From assembly GCA_019421925.1 (NCBI GenBank), contig JAHZEH010000027.1:1-13680 (forward strand): 13,680 nucleotides of DNA, in the 5' to 3' direction. Position 1 is the stretch's first letter. Every line of letters begins with the position of its first letter. Origin of the DNA: Clostridia bacterium. GTDB taxonomy: Bacteria; Bacillota; Clostridia; Christensenellales; CALWSW01. Below, piece by piece: positions 5,196-12,938 of this stretch. The notes beneath the pieces were generated by a model. That model searched no databases and was not told the origin of the DNA. It saw only the letters and a list, made by a program, of their open reading frames with translations. Both the position numbers and the translations under genes were made by a program.

Positions 5196-5666
5196 ATGAT
5201 GAATAAGGGACTTCGTTACCTTGCGCAGGGAGCGGTGATCGCTGCGCTCTATGCCGCGTTGACACTGTTGTTTGCGCCCATCAGCTATGGGCTGATGCAG
5301 GTGCGTATTTCAGAGGCGCTCTGTGTGCTGCCCATGTTTACGCCCGCAGCGGTGCCCGGGCTCTTTGTGGGCTGTCTGCTGGCCAACCTCCTGGGGGGCG
5401 CCGCGGTATACGATGTGGTGTTTGGGTCGCTGGCCACTCTCGCGGCGGCATTTCTCACAAGAAAGCTGCGTTTTAACCGTTTCCTGGCGCCGCTGCCCGC
5501 CGTGCTCGTCAACGGCTTGGTGGTGGGGGCCATGCTGGCCTTTCTGTTTGACGTGGGGGAGAGCTTTGGAGCCTGCTTCCTTTATATAAGCGCAGGGCAG
5601 GCCATCGCCTGCTATGCACTGGGGATACCTCTGTCCTATGCGCTGGAGAGGGTACGCTGGGAGTGA
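5196..5666 (+). CDS. queT: QueT-family queuosine-precursor transporter (ECF S component)
   Basis: This 156-residue integral membrane protein belongs to the QueT family, the substrate-binding S component of an energy-coupling-factor transporter for preQ1/queuosine precursors. The N-terminal LAQGAVIAALYAALTLLFAP and the conserved QVRISEALCVLP segment are typical. About five or six hydrophobic helices cover the whole length, usual for the family. It would work with EcfA/EcfT proteins encoded elsewhere. The start is placed at ATG 5196 (or the adjacent ATG 5199), because upstream in-frame codons lie in the terminator; the ribosome site (GGGAAAG) is weak. The preQ1 riboswitch upstream supports the substrate. 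It ends only 5 bp from the stop of the convergent HTH gene. Confidence 0.88.
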   Translation: MMNKGLRYLAQGAVIAALYAALTLLFAPISYGLMQVRISEALCVLPMFTPAAVPGLFVGCLLANLLGGAAVYDVVFGSLATLAAAFLTRKLRFNRFLAPLPAVLVNGLVVGAMLAFLFDVGESFGACFLYISAGQAIACYALGIPLSYALERVRWE

Positions 5667-5671
5667 GTCCG

Positions 5672-6139
5672 TCAATCCTCTATGGCCTCCATCCCATAGA
5701 GGCGTACGGCTATGCGCCGCAGCAGGCGGACTCGGTTCCGCCGGACCGTCGAGGGATCGCAGCAAAGCTCTGCCGCGAGCTCCTCGTCGGTCTTTTTATA
5801 CAGGTACCGCCCAGTGATCACGGGCAGATACTCATCTCCGCTCAGACTGTCGATCGCCTGCTGGAGGGTATGCATCTCCGATCTGTTGGCGGCGGCCTGA
5901 ACCGTGAGATAGGCCAGAAGGGACTGCATCTCCTCTGTGGGCTGAGGGAGGTTCTGGAAATCCTCAAGGTTTTTTTGATCCAGGCTGACTTTTACGCGCA
6001 GGTCGGCAAGCGCGCTGAGACGGCGGTCGGCCATCCGGACGGCTTCTCTGGGCGCGTTTTTTGCGCCGCCCTCTCTCAGACCTCGCAGGTATTCTCTTTG
6101 CAGGACAAAATTCCATTGGTCGGGCGTGAATAAAAGCAT
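5672..6139 (-). CDS. HTH protein with sigma-70 region-4-like C-terminus
   Basis: This 155-residue protein starts at an ATG with AGGGAG upstream. The C-terminal part (about 104-150) reads LPVITGRYLYKKTDEELA, then CDPSTVRRNRVRLLRRIA: a helix, a turn and a basic recognition helix as in sigma-70 region 4 and in phage-type regulators of the ArpU/RinA/DUF1492 kind. The N-terminal 100 residues are helical, with a possible coiled coil (about 70-100). There is no sigma region 2, so it is not a complete sigma factor. It is a single-gene unit with its own strong promoter, which carries two LexA-like dyads, so damage induction is plausible. It may be a domesticated phage regulator. Family call moderate; targets unknown. 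Confidence 0.75.
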   Translation of the reverse strand: MLLFTPDQWNFVLQREYLRGLREGGAKNAPREAVRMADRRLSALADLRVKVSLDQKNLEDFQNLPQPTEEMQSLLAYLTVQAAANRSEMHTLQQAIDSLSGDEYLPVITGRYLYKKTDEELAAELCCDPSTVRRNRVRLLRRIAVRLYGMEAIED

Positions 6140-6159
6140 AATGGCGCTCCCTTCGATGC

Positions 6160-6197
6160 GAACTTAAGTTCTACAAGTATTATAGCACGTATGTTCG
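6160..6197 (-). promoter_or_regulatory. Two GAAC-type dyads, possible LexA (SOS) boxes
   Basis: Read leftward, CGAACATACGTGCT (6197-6184) lies in the promoter spacer and matches the Bacillus-type LexA box CGAACRNRYGTTYC at 12 of 14 positions. GAACTTAAGTTC (6171-6160), a perfect 12-bp palindrome, lies at the expected transcription start and fits the GAAC-N4-GTTC core, but less well in the centre. Their centres are 25 bp apart. The arrangement is that of a repressor operator; LexA is the most likely owner but not proven. Confidence 0.5.
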
Positions 6198-6206
6198 TAA
6201 ACGCAA
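6179..6206 (-). promoter_or_regulatory. Sigma-A promoter of the HTH gene
   Basis: Read leftward, TTGCGT (6206-6201), 16 bases, then TATAAT (6184-6179), about 40 bases before the ATG. The first dyad fills the spacer and the second covers the start point. Confidence 0.75.
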
Positions 6207-6406
6207 GAGCTAAATTCTTCGAATTTTGTCGAGGGCATCCGGGGGATTTTACGTTGCTTTTGACGGAGACGGCCCGCGAGAGGATGCTGATTGCATACGG
6301 ATCAATCCCGCAGGTGTAAGCAGGGGCTGAATAGGGATTCTCCGCATGGGCCCCGGGGGCCATGGGGTTTGATGGATATTACGCGGGAGCTGGGACAGAG
6401 ATCGGG
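6207..6406. other. Intergenic stretch without a supported gene
   Basis: No convincing gene on either strand. A 42-codon rightward frame (6191-6319) has no ribosome site and starts inside the opposing promoter. The near-palindrome CATGGGCCCCGGGGGCCATG (6345-6364, one mismatched pair) is the only clear structure. Possibly an eroded gene or spacer. Confidence 0.35.
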
Positions 6407-6444
6407 AACAGAGGGGCGGGTGCTTTTGCACCCGCCCCTCTGTT
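6407..6444. terminator. 17-bp perfect hairpin downstream of the amidase gene
   Basis: AACAGAGGGGCGGGTGC (6407-6423) pairs perfectly with GCACCCGCCCCTCTGTT (6428-6444) across TTTT. It lies five bases beyond the amidase stop. Neither side has a real T-run, so as an intrinsic terminator it is atypical; it could also protect the mRNA 3' end. Confidence 0.45.
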
Positions 6445-6448
6445 GCAG

Positions 6449-7108
6449 CTAGCTCAGCTTGTCCAGATATTGTTCGGTCCTGTCCAGAAACTCCTGCCAG
6501 CGCCCCTCGTCCCGAATTGTCTGGGGACAGTTCTTCTCAGCGAAATCCGCATGCTGGCGTACAGCGGAGAGGGGGAGGGAGTACTGGTGGAGCAGGGCGG
6601 CCGTTAAGCGCGCGCCGTTGTCGAAGGCTTCTTCAAAATCCCCGTCGGAGTTGACGCACAGCTCCACCCCGATGCCGCACAGATTGCCGCCGTGGGGGGT
6701 CTCCCGGTCCCCCGCGTGCCAGGCGACCTCATTGTCCGGGATGTGGCGGTAAACGCAGGAGTCGTCCACCGTGTAGTGCCAGGAGGTGCTTCCGCCCCTG
6801 CCCCCCTGGAGGAATTTGGCGTGGTTGCGGGCGTCCGCCCCGGCATCCCGGTTGGCGGTCTCATGGATGACCACGTATTCAATGGTTCGTTCTGTGCCTG
6901 GACGTCCGGGCGAGCCCTCCCTGAGCAGGGATTCATACAGAGGCAGGCCCTCCATGCCCGGCAGATTCCCCTGAGCTACCGCAGGCTCTGCACTTCCGCC
7001 CGACAAAATATAGGCCAGGAGCAGGACGAGAACGGCGCCGAGCAGGAGGGCGGCAGCGAGGCGTACGCGGGGATATTGCCATAGCTTTTTTCGGGCGGGT
7101 ATCTGCAT
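6449..7108 (-). CDS. Membrane-anchored N-acetylmuramoyl-L-alanine amidase (Amidase_2)
   Basis: This 219-residue enzyme cuts the bond between N-acetylmuramic acid and the stem-peptide L-alanine of peptidoglycan. The ATG at 7108 is chosen for its strong site (AAAGGAG, 7-8 bases upstream); earlier in-frame codons lack one. Residues about 17-36 form one hydrophobic helix after a basic N-terminus, a signal anchor placing the enzyme outside the membrane. The Amidase_2 domain (about 75-200) has the zinc ligands H82 (YVVIHETAN), H186 and C194 (RQHADFAEKNCP), plus the usual SWHYTVDD and VAWHAGD segments. There is no wall-binding repeat. It is divergent from the c-di-GMP gene and probably stands alone; roles in growth, remodelling or sporulation cannot be told apart. 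Confidence 0.9.
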   Translation of the reverse strand: MQIPARKKLWQYPRVRLAAALLLGAVLVLLLAYILSGGSAEPAVAQGNLPGMEGLPLYESLLREGSPGRPGTERTIEYVVIHETANRDAGADARNHAKFLQGGRGGSTSWHYTVDDSCVYRHIPDNEVAWHAGDRETPHGGNLCGIGVELCVNSDGDFEEAFDNGARLTAALLHQYSLPLSAVRQHADFAEKNCPQTIRDEGRWQEFLDRTEQYLDKLS

Positions 7109-7137
7109 GATGGCGCTCCTTTTCATGGATTGACTGT

Positions 7138-7146
7138 ATTGTAGCA
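7138..7146 (-). promoter_or_regulatory. Extended -10 promoter of the amidase gene
   Basis: Read leftward, TGCTACAAT (7146-7138) is an extended -10 element (TG-n-TACAAT) about 30 bases before the amidase ATG. No good -35 is seen at the usual distance, which extended -10 promoters tolerate. An imperfect dyad TTGACAA-AG-TTGTTAA (7165-7180) lies just upstream and might be an operator. Confidence 0.5.
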
Positions 7147-7233
7147 TATGTTTTGTCGGATAGTTTGACAAAGTTGTTAAGATTCTTGGAAGATTGGGCG
7201 GAAAAGGGAGGAAATTGCCCGATCCGACGCATA

Positions 7234-7262
7234 TTGTCCCGGTGGAGAAAAGTGGATATAAT
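7234..7262 (+). promoter_or_regulatory. Sigma-A promoter of the c-di-GMP/kinase transcript
   Basis: TTGTCC (7234-7239), 17 bases, then a perfect TATAAT (7257-7262). The leader to the TTG start at 7333 is about 64 bases. No known c-di-GMP riboswitch pattern is visible in it. Confidence 0.7.
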
Positions 7263-7332
7263 AACATTATGACGAATAAGGCCGGTAAGGCATAACAAGT
7301 TATTCCCGTAAGGGGAAGGGAGGAATCTGAGG

Positions 7333-10300
7333 TTGAAAAGGAACTCCGAACTGGCGGGCAGAATTCCCAACAGCAGCACAGGGACCGGAATTTACGTCGT
7401 CCGGGAGGACAACCATCAGATTTTATATTACAACGAGAGGACGCGCCAGGTTGTACCTCACATTGCGCTGGGCGTCCCCTGCGAGGAGGTTTTTAGAGGG
7501 GCCTGTACCAACTGTCCGCTGCGTTCCATGGGGGACAGGGACGGCAATGCGGTCGTCTCCCATGGAAACCCCTTCGGTGATATTGTGGATATTTCGGCCA
7601 GCCGCATGCTGTGGAACGGGGAAATCCCGGCTTTTATCATCACGGTGAGCGAACATGCCCTTTCGCCCCGGGAGAAAGAGTTCCTTGTGGAGAGGCAAAA
7701 CCTCTACACTGCTGTCTCCAAGGTGTTCCCCGTGCTCATCTCCGTTAACCTCACCCGCAATACCTACTCCATAATGGCTTCGGAAGGCCTTATCTCTCAT
7801 GGGACCGACAGAGAGGGGAAATTTGACGAACTGGTCTCCCTGGCCGCATCCGCCACGCACGAGGAACACCGGGAGCTTTTTCGCAAAAAGTTCAACCGTG
7901 GAAGCCTTCTGCGGGTCTTTGCCCAGGGGGAGAGAGAGGTGCACGCAGAGACCCGGCAGATGGGGGATGACGGAGTGTACCACTGGGTCTCTACACAGGC
8001 GGTTCAGGTGGAAAATCCCTATGGGGAGGATGTCCTGCAGATCACCCTCTGCCGCTCTATTGACGAACAGAAGGGCCTTGAGGCGAGGCTCAAGACCCTT
8101 TTGGAGGCGACCCACGCCAATATGTCCGGCTTTGCCTCCTGCTGGCTGATCGGGGAGAAGGACGTATACCTCCGGGAGGCGGGAGAGCGCTTTTATCAGT
8201 TTTTTGGCCTCACCCCTGACCGCTGTCAGGGGGGCCTTCTTCAGTTTCTGCCGGAGGGGGAGCGCCAGACGCTCTTTGAAACGGTGTCCGGATGCGCCCG
8301 CCGGGGGACAAACATCTCCTGCAAGTTCCGAGTTGTGCAGAAGGACGGGTCCTGCCGTTGGGTGAGGGCCGACGCCTCCAGGGTGGATATGGAGGAGGGG
8401 GGGCCGGTTTACCAGGGGGTACTGACGGATGTGACCCATTCCATGATACTCCAGCAGGAGCTGGAGCAAAGCATCAGATCCCTGCGCATCAAAAATCAGG
8501 AGCTGGAGGAATTTTATCACACGATCATCAGCGGCGTGGCCAAGATTGCGGCGGATCGGGAGGGGACGCTTGTCTTTGCAAACGATTATTTCTATGAGAT
8601 GACGGGTTATACCAGGAGCGAGTTTGCCCACAGCCTCGAAAATAAGACTGCACGCCTGCTGCTCCAGCCGGCCCGGGGCCTGCAGGAGCTTTTCCAAGGG
8701 ACGGAGGGCGTCTTTTCCCAGCGTTTCCAGTTGGTCCGCAGGGACGGCGGGAAGATATGGGTGCGCATGGACGCCAGCCTTTCAACGGAGAAATATGAGG
8801 GGAAGAGGGTGTACTACGCCTTTTTCACGGACATCAGCCGGCAGGTGGAGCAGGAACGGGAAATCCGCAATCAGGAGTATCTTAACGCCCTGGTGAGTTC
8901 CAGCATTGAGGGGGGCGTCATGGTCTGCCGGACGGACGAGGAGCTCCGGATCATCTTTGCCAATCAAAAGCTGCGGGAGCTGCTGGGCTACGAGGCGGGG
9001 GAGATGGACGGATTATCTGTCCATAAGATCGTTGTGCCCGAGGAATGGGAGAGCGTTTTGCAGGAATACCGCAGGCAGATCGTGCACGGGGGCTCCTTTG
9101 AGATGGAATATCGGGTGCGCCGCAAGGACGGCAGCCCGTTCTGGGCGATTGTGAAGGGGCGGCGGATTGAGGAGGACGGCCAGACCATTCTTATCTGCCT
9201 GCTCATAGACAACACGGCCCAAAGACAGCGGCAGATGAAGTGGGTCCGAAGGGCTCAGACCGACCCGCTCACCGGCCTGTTCAACCGGGAATATATGGAG
9301 CGGGAGGTGCAGGCATATCTGGGGGAAAAGGGGGAGCGCCACTCCTCCGCACTGGCCATCTTCGATCTGGACAACTTCAAGCAGGTGAACGACCTGTGCG
9401 GCCATCTCGAGGGCGACCGGGTGCTCTGCATGCTGGCCTCGGTGCTCCAGAAGCACTTTGGCGGGGCAGATATTGTGGGACGGCTGGGCGGCGATGAATT
9501 TACGGTTTTTATGGAGGACGTGGCGGCAGAACAGGAGATTTACGCCGTGCTGGATCGGGTTCGTGAGGAGATCAGAAAGGCTCAGGGTCTCTGGCAGGGA
9601 AACTGCGGCCTGTCCATCAGCGTAGGCGCAGCTTTTGCCCCGGGGTGGGAGAGCAATTACTACGACCTTTACCGCACCGCGGATTTCGCCCTCTATCAGG
9701 CGAAGACAGCCGGTAGAGACAACTGGTGCGTGATCAACGTGGCCACCTCCAGGAGCACTCTGGGGAGGCAGGGGGACGCGCAGGAGGGGACGGACGCCGT
9801 TCGGGTCCAGATGAATGAGCTGATTCGCCAGAACGCCGGGCTGCGCCGGCAATTGACGGAGGCGGAGAGCTACCGTATTGCGGCGCAGCGGATGGGCAAT
9901 ATGGTTTTTGAGTGGAATGGGGAGAACAACTGCTTCCATGTGGACCCGGGACTCCTGCAGTTTGAGGCCTCCCGCCACTGGCCCCGGCACTCCCTGGAGA
10001 ACGGAGGTCCCCCCGCGGGCGTGCATCAGGAGGACGAGCCCCTTATGGAGGAGCTGTGCTCCAAGCTTAGGGAGGGGGAAGGGTTCGCGTCAACGACGGT
10101 GCGCCTCCTGACGAAAGAGGGGGAGTACCGATGGTGCGAGGTGTCCATCGTCCTGGGCCGCAACAACGCGGGTGATGTGCGCCGGATCATCGGCTGCGTT
10201 CGGGATACGGACGGGCAGACGCGCCGGACGCTGGCGCTGCTTCAGCAGGCGGGACAGGATACGTTGACCGGCTATAGCAACTACGCAAAGTTCAAAGCCT

Positions 10301-11520
10301 TCCTCGGCGCCGCCACGGCGCAGCGGGGGGACGACCAATTCGCCCACTTCTATTTCGACATTAACCACTTCAAATATATCACCGACGTCTATGGTTATGA
10401 CCTGGGCGACCAGCTGCTCAAAGCCTGGGCGGGAACCATTCATGCCAGCCTTCAGAGCGGGGAGAGATTCGCCCGGGTGGAGGCCGACCGGTTTGTCTCG
10501 CTGCGGCGTTACAGGGAGAAGGCGGAGCTTGTGGAGCGGTTTTACCGGTCCTGCCGAGCGCTGGATCAAACCGGAATTTTACGGGACAAACAATTCTCCC
10601 CCACCTGTTCAGCGGGAATCTACTGTATTGCCACAGAGAGCGACGTGCTCAGCGTGGAAGAGATGATCGACCGGGCCAATATGGCGCAAAAGAGCGTCAA
10701 AGAGGGGTCGGGCAACCGGTTCGCTTTCTATTCAGACAGGATGCGCTGCGCCGTCCTGCGGGAGAAGGAGCTGGAGGCCAGCATGGAGGGCGCTCTGCAC
10801 CGGGGCGAGTTCCGCGTGCGCTATCAGCCTCAGATCGACATCCAGGGGTACGGAAGGATTGTTGGGGCGGAGGCCCTGGCCTATTGGAGGAGGGAAGGGG
10901 GCGAGCTGCTTCGCCCCGGGGAGTTTATCCCTCTGTTTGAGAAAAACGGGTTTGTGGTCCAATTGGATCATTATGTGTTTGAACAGGCCTGCAAATATTT
11001 GGCCGCGCGGCGGGAGAGGGGCAAAGGGAACCTGCGGATCAGTGTGAACGCCTCGCGTATTACCATGCTTCAGGAGGAATTTGTCCAGCACTATGCGCGC
11101 ATCAAAGACCGGTACGGCATCAGAGACGGGCAGATCGAGATTGAGAGTACGGAGAGCGCTTTTGTGCAGGACAGGAGGCGCATGCTCCATACGCTGAGCC
11201 AGCTCCGAGAGCACGGCTTCCGCTGCGCCATGGACGACTTCGGCACGGGATATTCCTCCCTGATCCTGCTCAAGGACATGCCCTTTGACGTGCTTAAGCT
11301 GGACATCGGCTTTTTCCAGCGGGGGGAGAGCGCCGGGCGGGACAACGCCGTGATCGCCGGCATTATCTCCCTCGCTAAAAAAATTTCCATGCAGACGGTA
11401 GCCGAGGGCGTGGGGAGCATGGAGCAGGTAGCTTTTTTGAAACAGTGCGGCTGCGACATGGCGCAGTGCAATCTGCTCTTCAGAGCCATGGAGGCTGAGG
11501 AATTGGATGAACTTGTATGA
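7333..11520 (+). CDS. Multi-PAS c-di-GMP protein: GGDEF, degenerate GGDEF, EAL
   Basis: This 1395-residue protein makes and/or breaks cyclic di-GMP. The TTG start has GGGAGG nine bases upstream; no nearer ATG exists. Domains in order: an N-terminal PAS-like unit (about 15-110) with cysteines C50, C58 and C61 (C-x7-C-x2-C); four further PAS-like units (about 120-250, 257-372, 390-505, 517-635); GGDEF 1 (about 638-800) with FDLDNFK and intact GGDEF at 719-723 but no RxxD inhibition site; another PAS-like unit (about 845-965); GGDEF 2 (about 970-1130) with EADRF at 1050-1054, so inactive; and EAL (about 1150-1395) with EAL 1180-1182, N1239, E1271, DD 1301-1302, K1322, E1358 and Q1378 kept. No membrane helix: a cytosolic sensor. 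Likely both cyclase and phosphodiesterase; which dominates is unknown. Confidence 0.93.
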   Translation: MKRNSELAGRIPNSSTGTGIYVVREDNHQILYYNERTRQVVPHIALGVPCEEVFRGACTNCPLRSMGDRDGNAVVSHGNPFGDIVDISASRMLWNGEIPAFIITVSEHALSPREKEFLVERQNLYTAVSKVFPVLISVNLTRNTYSIMASEGLISHGTDREGKFDELVSLAASATHEEHRELFRKKFNRGSLLRVFAQGEREVHAETRQMGDDGVYHWVSTQAVQVENPYGEDVLQITLCRSIDEQKGLEARLKTLLEATHANMSGFASCWLIGEKDVYLREAGERFYQFFGLTPDRCQGGLLQFLPEGERQTLFETVSGCARRGTNISCKFRVVQKDGSCRWVRADASRVDMEEGGPVYQGVLTDVTHSMILQQELEQSIRSLRIKNQELEEFYHTIISGVAKIAADREGTLVFANDYFYEMTGYTRSEFAHSLENKTARLLLQPARGLQELFQGTEGVFSQRFQLVRRDGGKIWVRMDASLSTEKYEGKRVYYAFFTDISRQVEQEREIRNQEYLNALVSSSIEGGVMVCRTDEELRIIFANQKLRELLGYEAGEMDGLSVHKIVVPEEWESVLQEYRRQIVHGGSFEMEYRVRRKDGSPFWAIVKGRRIEEDGQTILICLLIDNTAQRQRQMKWVRRAQTDPLTGLFNREYMEREVQAYLGEKGERHSSALAIFDLDNFKQVNDLCGHLEGDRVLCMLASVLQKHFGGADIVGRLGGDEFTVFMEDVAAEQEIYAVLDRVREEIRKAQGLWQGNCGLSISVGAAFAPGWESNYYDLYRTADFALYQAKTAGRDNWCVINVATSRSTLGRQGDAQEGTDAVRVQMNELIRQNAGLRRQLTEAESYRIAAQRMGNMVFEWNGENNCFHVDPGLLQFEASRHWPRHSLENGGPPAGVHQEDEPLMEELCSKLREGEGFASTTVRLLTKEGEYRWCEVSIVLGRNNAGDVRRIIGCVRDTDGQTRRTLALLQQAGQDTLTGYSNYAKFKAFLGAATAQRGDDQFAHFYFDINHFKYITDVYGYDLGDQLLKAWAGTIHASLQSGERFARVEADRFVSLRRYREKAELVERFYRSCRALDQTGILRDKQFSPTCSAGIYCIATESDVLSVEEMIDRANMAQKSVKEGSGNRFAFYSDRMRCAVLREKELEASMEGALHRGEFRVRYQPQIDIQGYGRIVGAEALAYWRREGGELLRPGEFIPLFEKNGFVVQLDHYVFEQACKYLAARRERGKGNLRISVNASRITMLQEEFVQHYARIKDRYGIRDGQIEIESTESAFVQDRRRMLHTLSQLREHGFRCAMDDFGTGYSSLILLKDMPFDVLKLDIGFFQRGESAGRDNAVIAGIISLAKKISMQTVAEGVGSMEQVAFLKQCGCDMAQCNLLFRAMEAEELDELV

Positions 11521-11547
11521 CGGGCTTGTAACGATAGGGTGATTGGG

Positions 11548-12903
11548 ATGGAAAATCAGTTTTTTGTGGCGCTGTGTTATGCCATCTGCGTATTTCCTTA
11601 TGCAGTGCTGTGCTATCTGCCCTTCCTGAACAGGCTGCGCCTGCCCAAACGCCTGCTCATAGCGGCGACCGGGGTGTTCGGCGTCCTGTCCTGCGCTGTC
11701 ATGAGCTATGCGAGCATGCACTTTGTCGTGTGGATGCATACAGTGACGGTCTATTCCCTCGCCGCCTTTTTCATATTCTATCTGTGCACGGTGCGGGAGG
11801 ACATGCACAAGCTCCTGTTCGTGTTTTTGCTGATGGTCAACTATGGCGCCATTGTGGGCGGCGGCGCGGCGGTGATAGAAAATTGCATCGACCCCATGCG
11901 GATGGAGAACAGCCCGACGGTCTACACCCTGATTGCTCAGGGCATCATGCTGATTCTGACCTATCCCCTTGTGGTGCATCTGGTGCGCAAACACGTCGTC
12001 TGGATGCTGGAGCATTTCTATATCAAAAAAATATGGGGGATGCTCTGGGTGGTGCCGGCCATGCTTAGCATTGTGCTCATCACTGAGAGCCGCAACAGCA
12101 TGTATATGAACGACCAGGTGTTAAAAGGCGCGCTGGTTGAGGGTGTTGTGGTGACCGGCACTGTGGTGATTTACTACATGATCTACCGCATGATGCGCGA
12201 GTCCGTCCAGCGCGTGGAGCTGGAGGAGAACAAGCGCGTCTCCGACCGGCTGCTCTCTATCCAGAGGGAGGCCTATCACAAAATGATGGGACAGATCGTG
12301 GAGATTCAGCGGGCCCAGCACGACATGCGCCACCACGCCGTCCTCATCAATAGCTATCTGCAGAGCGGCGAGGAGGAGCGGCTGCGAGAATACCTGCTGG
12401 AGTATGTCAAGACAATGCCTCGGGACAGCAGGATCAAGCTGTGCGAGAATACGGCAGTGGACTCCATCCTGCGCTATTTCATGGACGCGACCGGGCAGAA
12501 GGGGATCCGGATGAAGAGCAATGTGGAGCTGCCCGAGGATGTCGGAATTCAGGACAGCGACCTGTGCATCATCTTCGGCAACTGTCTGGAAAACGCCCTG
12601 GAGGGGTGCCTCAGGCTTGAGGAGGGGGAGAAGCGGTTCATTTCCGCGCTCTCCTCCTGCCGGGGGAATACGTTGTTTCTGACCGTCGACAACAGCTCCC
12701 CGCCCCCCGCAACCGGCAGGGACGGCGCCTTCCTCTCCAGCAAAAGGCAGGGGGTTCCGGGGCTGGGGATCATGTCGGTGCGGACCGTGGCGGAGAAATA
12801 CGGGGGAAGCAGCAGGTTTGAATATGTGGACGGCGTTTTCCGGGTGTCCATTGCGCTGCAGCTCCCCCTGGACATCCCCCAAGAGAAGGGGAGCATATCC
12901 TGA
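11548..12903 (+). CDS. AgrC/CitA-like GHKL sensor histidine kinase
   Basis: This 451-residue membrane kinase has about six hydrophobic helices in residues 5-215 (for example 5-25, 35-55, 60-80, 88-110, 128-148, 165-180, 195-213), with short connecting loops as in AgrC/ComD-type receptors. A helical linker follows. The phospho-acceptor is H258 in QHDMRHH. The ATP-binding domain has the N box NCLENAL (345-351) and the G box GVPGLGIMSV (402-411). ATG 11548 is preferred, with AGGGTGA upstream; a GTG at 11539 has no room for a site. It follows the c-di-GMP gene by 27 bases and probably shares its transcript. The cognate regulator is likely the convergent LytTR protein. No signal-peptide gene is seen, so the ligand is unknown. 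Confidence 0.9.
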   Translation: MENQFFVALCYAICVFPYAVLCYLPFLNRLRLPKRLLIAATGVFGVLSCAVMSYASMHFVVWMHTVTVYSLAAFFIFYLCTVREDMHKLLFVFLLMVNYGAIVGGGAAVIENCIDPMRMENSPTVYTLIAQGIMLILTYPLVVHLVRKHVVWMLEHFYIKKIWGMLWVVPAMLSIVLITESRNSMYMNDQVLKGALVEGVVVTGTVVIYYMIYRMMRESVQRVELEENKRVSDRLLSIQREAYHKMMGQIVEIQRAQHDMRHHAVLINSYLQSGEEERLREYLLEYVKTMPRDSRIKLCENTAVDSILRYFMDATGQKGIRMKSNVELPEDVGIQDSDLCIIFGNCLENALEGCLRLEEGEKRFISALSSCRGNTLFLTVDNSSPPPATGRDGAFLSSKRQGVPGLGIMSVRTVAEKYGGSSRFEYVDGVFRVSIALQLPLDIPQEKGSIS

Positions 12904-12938
12904 AAAAGCGGTATGGCCTGATAGGCCATACCGCTTTT
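12904..12938. terminator. Bidirectional terminator between kinase and regulator
   Basis: AAAAGCGGTATGGCC (12904-12918) pairs perfectly with GGCCATACCGCTTTT (12924-12938) across TGATA. It starts with A residues and ends with T residues, so it works both ways. It fills exactly the space between the two convergent stop codons. Confidence 0.85.

Noticed and set aside
5167..5199. Ten-codon frame (MDWSGWESVK) ending in ATGA at the queT start
   Set aside because: The coupling geometry is tempting but its ATG directly follows the terminator T-run and has no ribosome site.
6191..6319. 42-codon rightward frame between the HTH gene and the hairpin
   Set aside because: No ribosome site or promoter, and it starts inside the opposing promoter.
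7263..7332. Possible c-di-GMP riboswitch in the leader of the c-di-GMP gene
   Set aside because: The leader is only about 64 bases and lacks the conserved core and tetraloop-receptor pattern of either c-di-GMP class.
7423..8697. Long leftward open frame (424 codons) inside the c-di-GMP gene
   Set aside because: It is opposite a gene with clear domains; long antisense frames are common in GC-rich genes and this one shows no motif.
10732..12015. Long leftward open frame across the EAL end and the kinase start
   Set aside because: Antisense to two well-supported genes and rich in His/Gln from reversed codons; no domain is recognisable.
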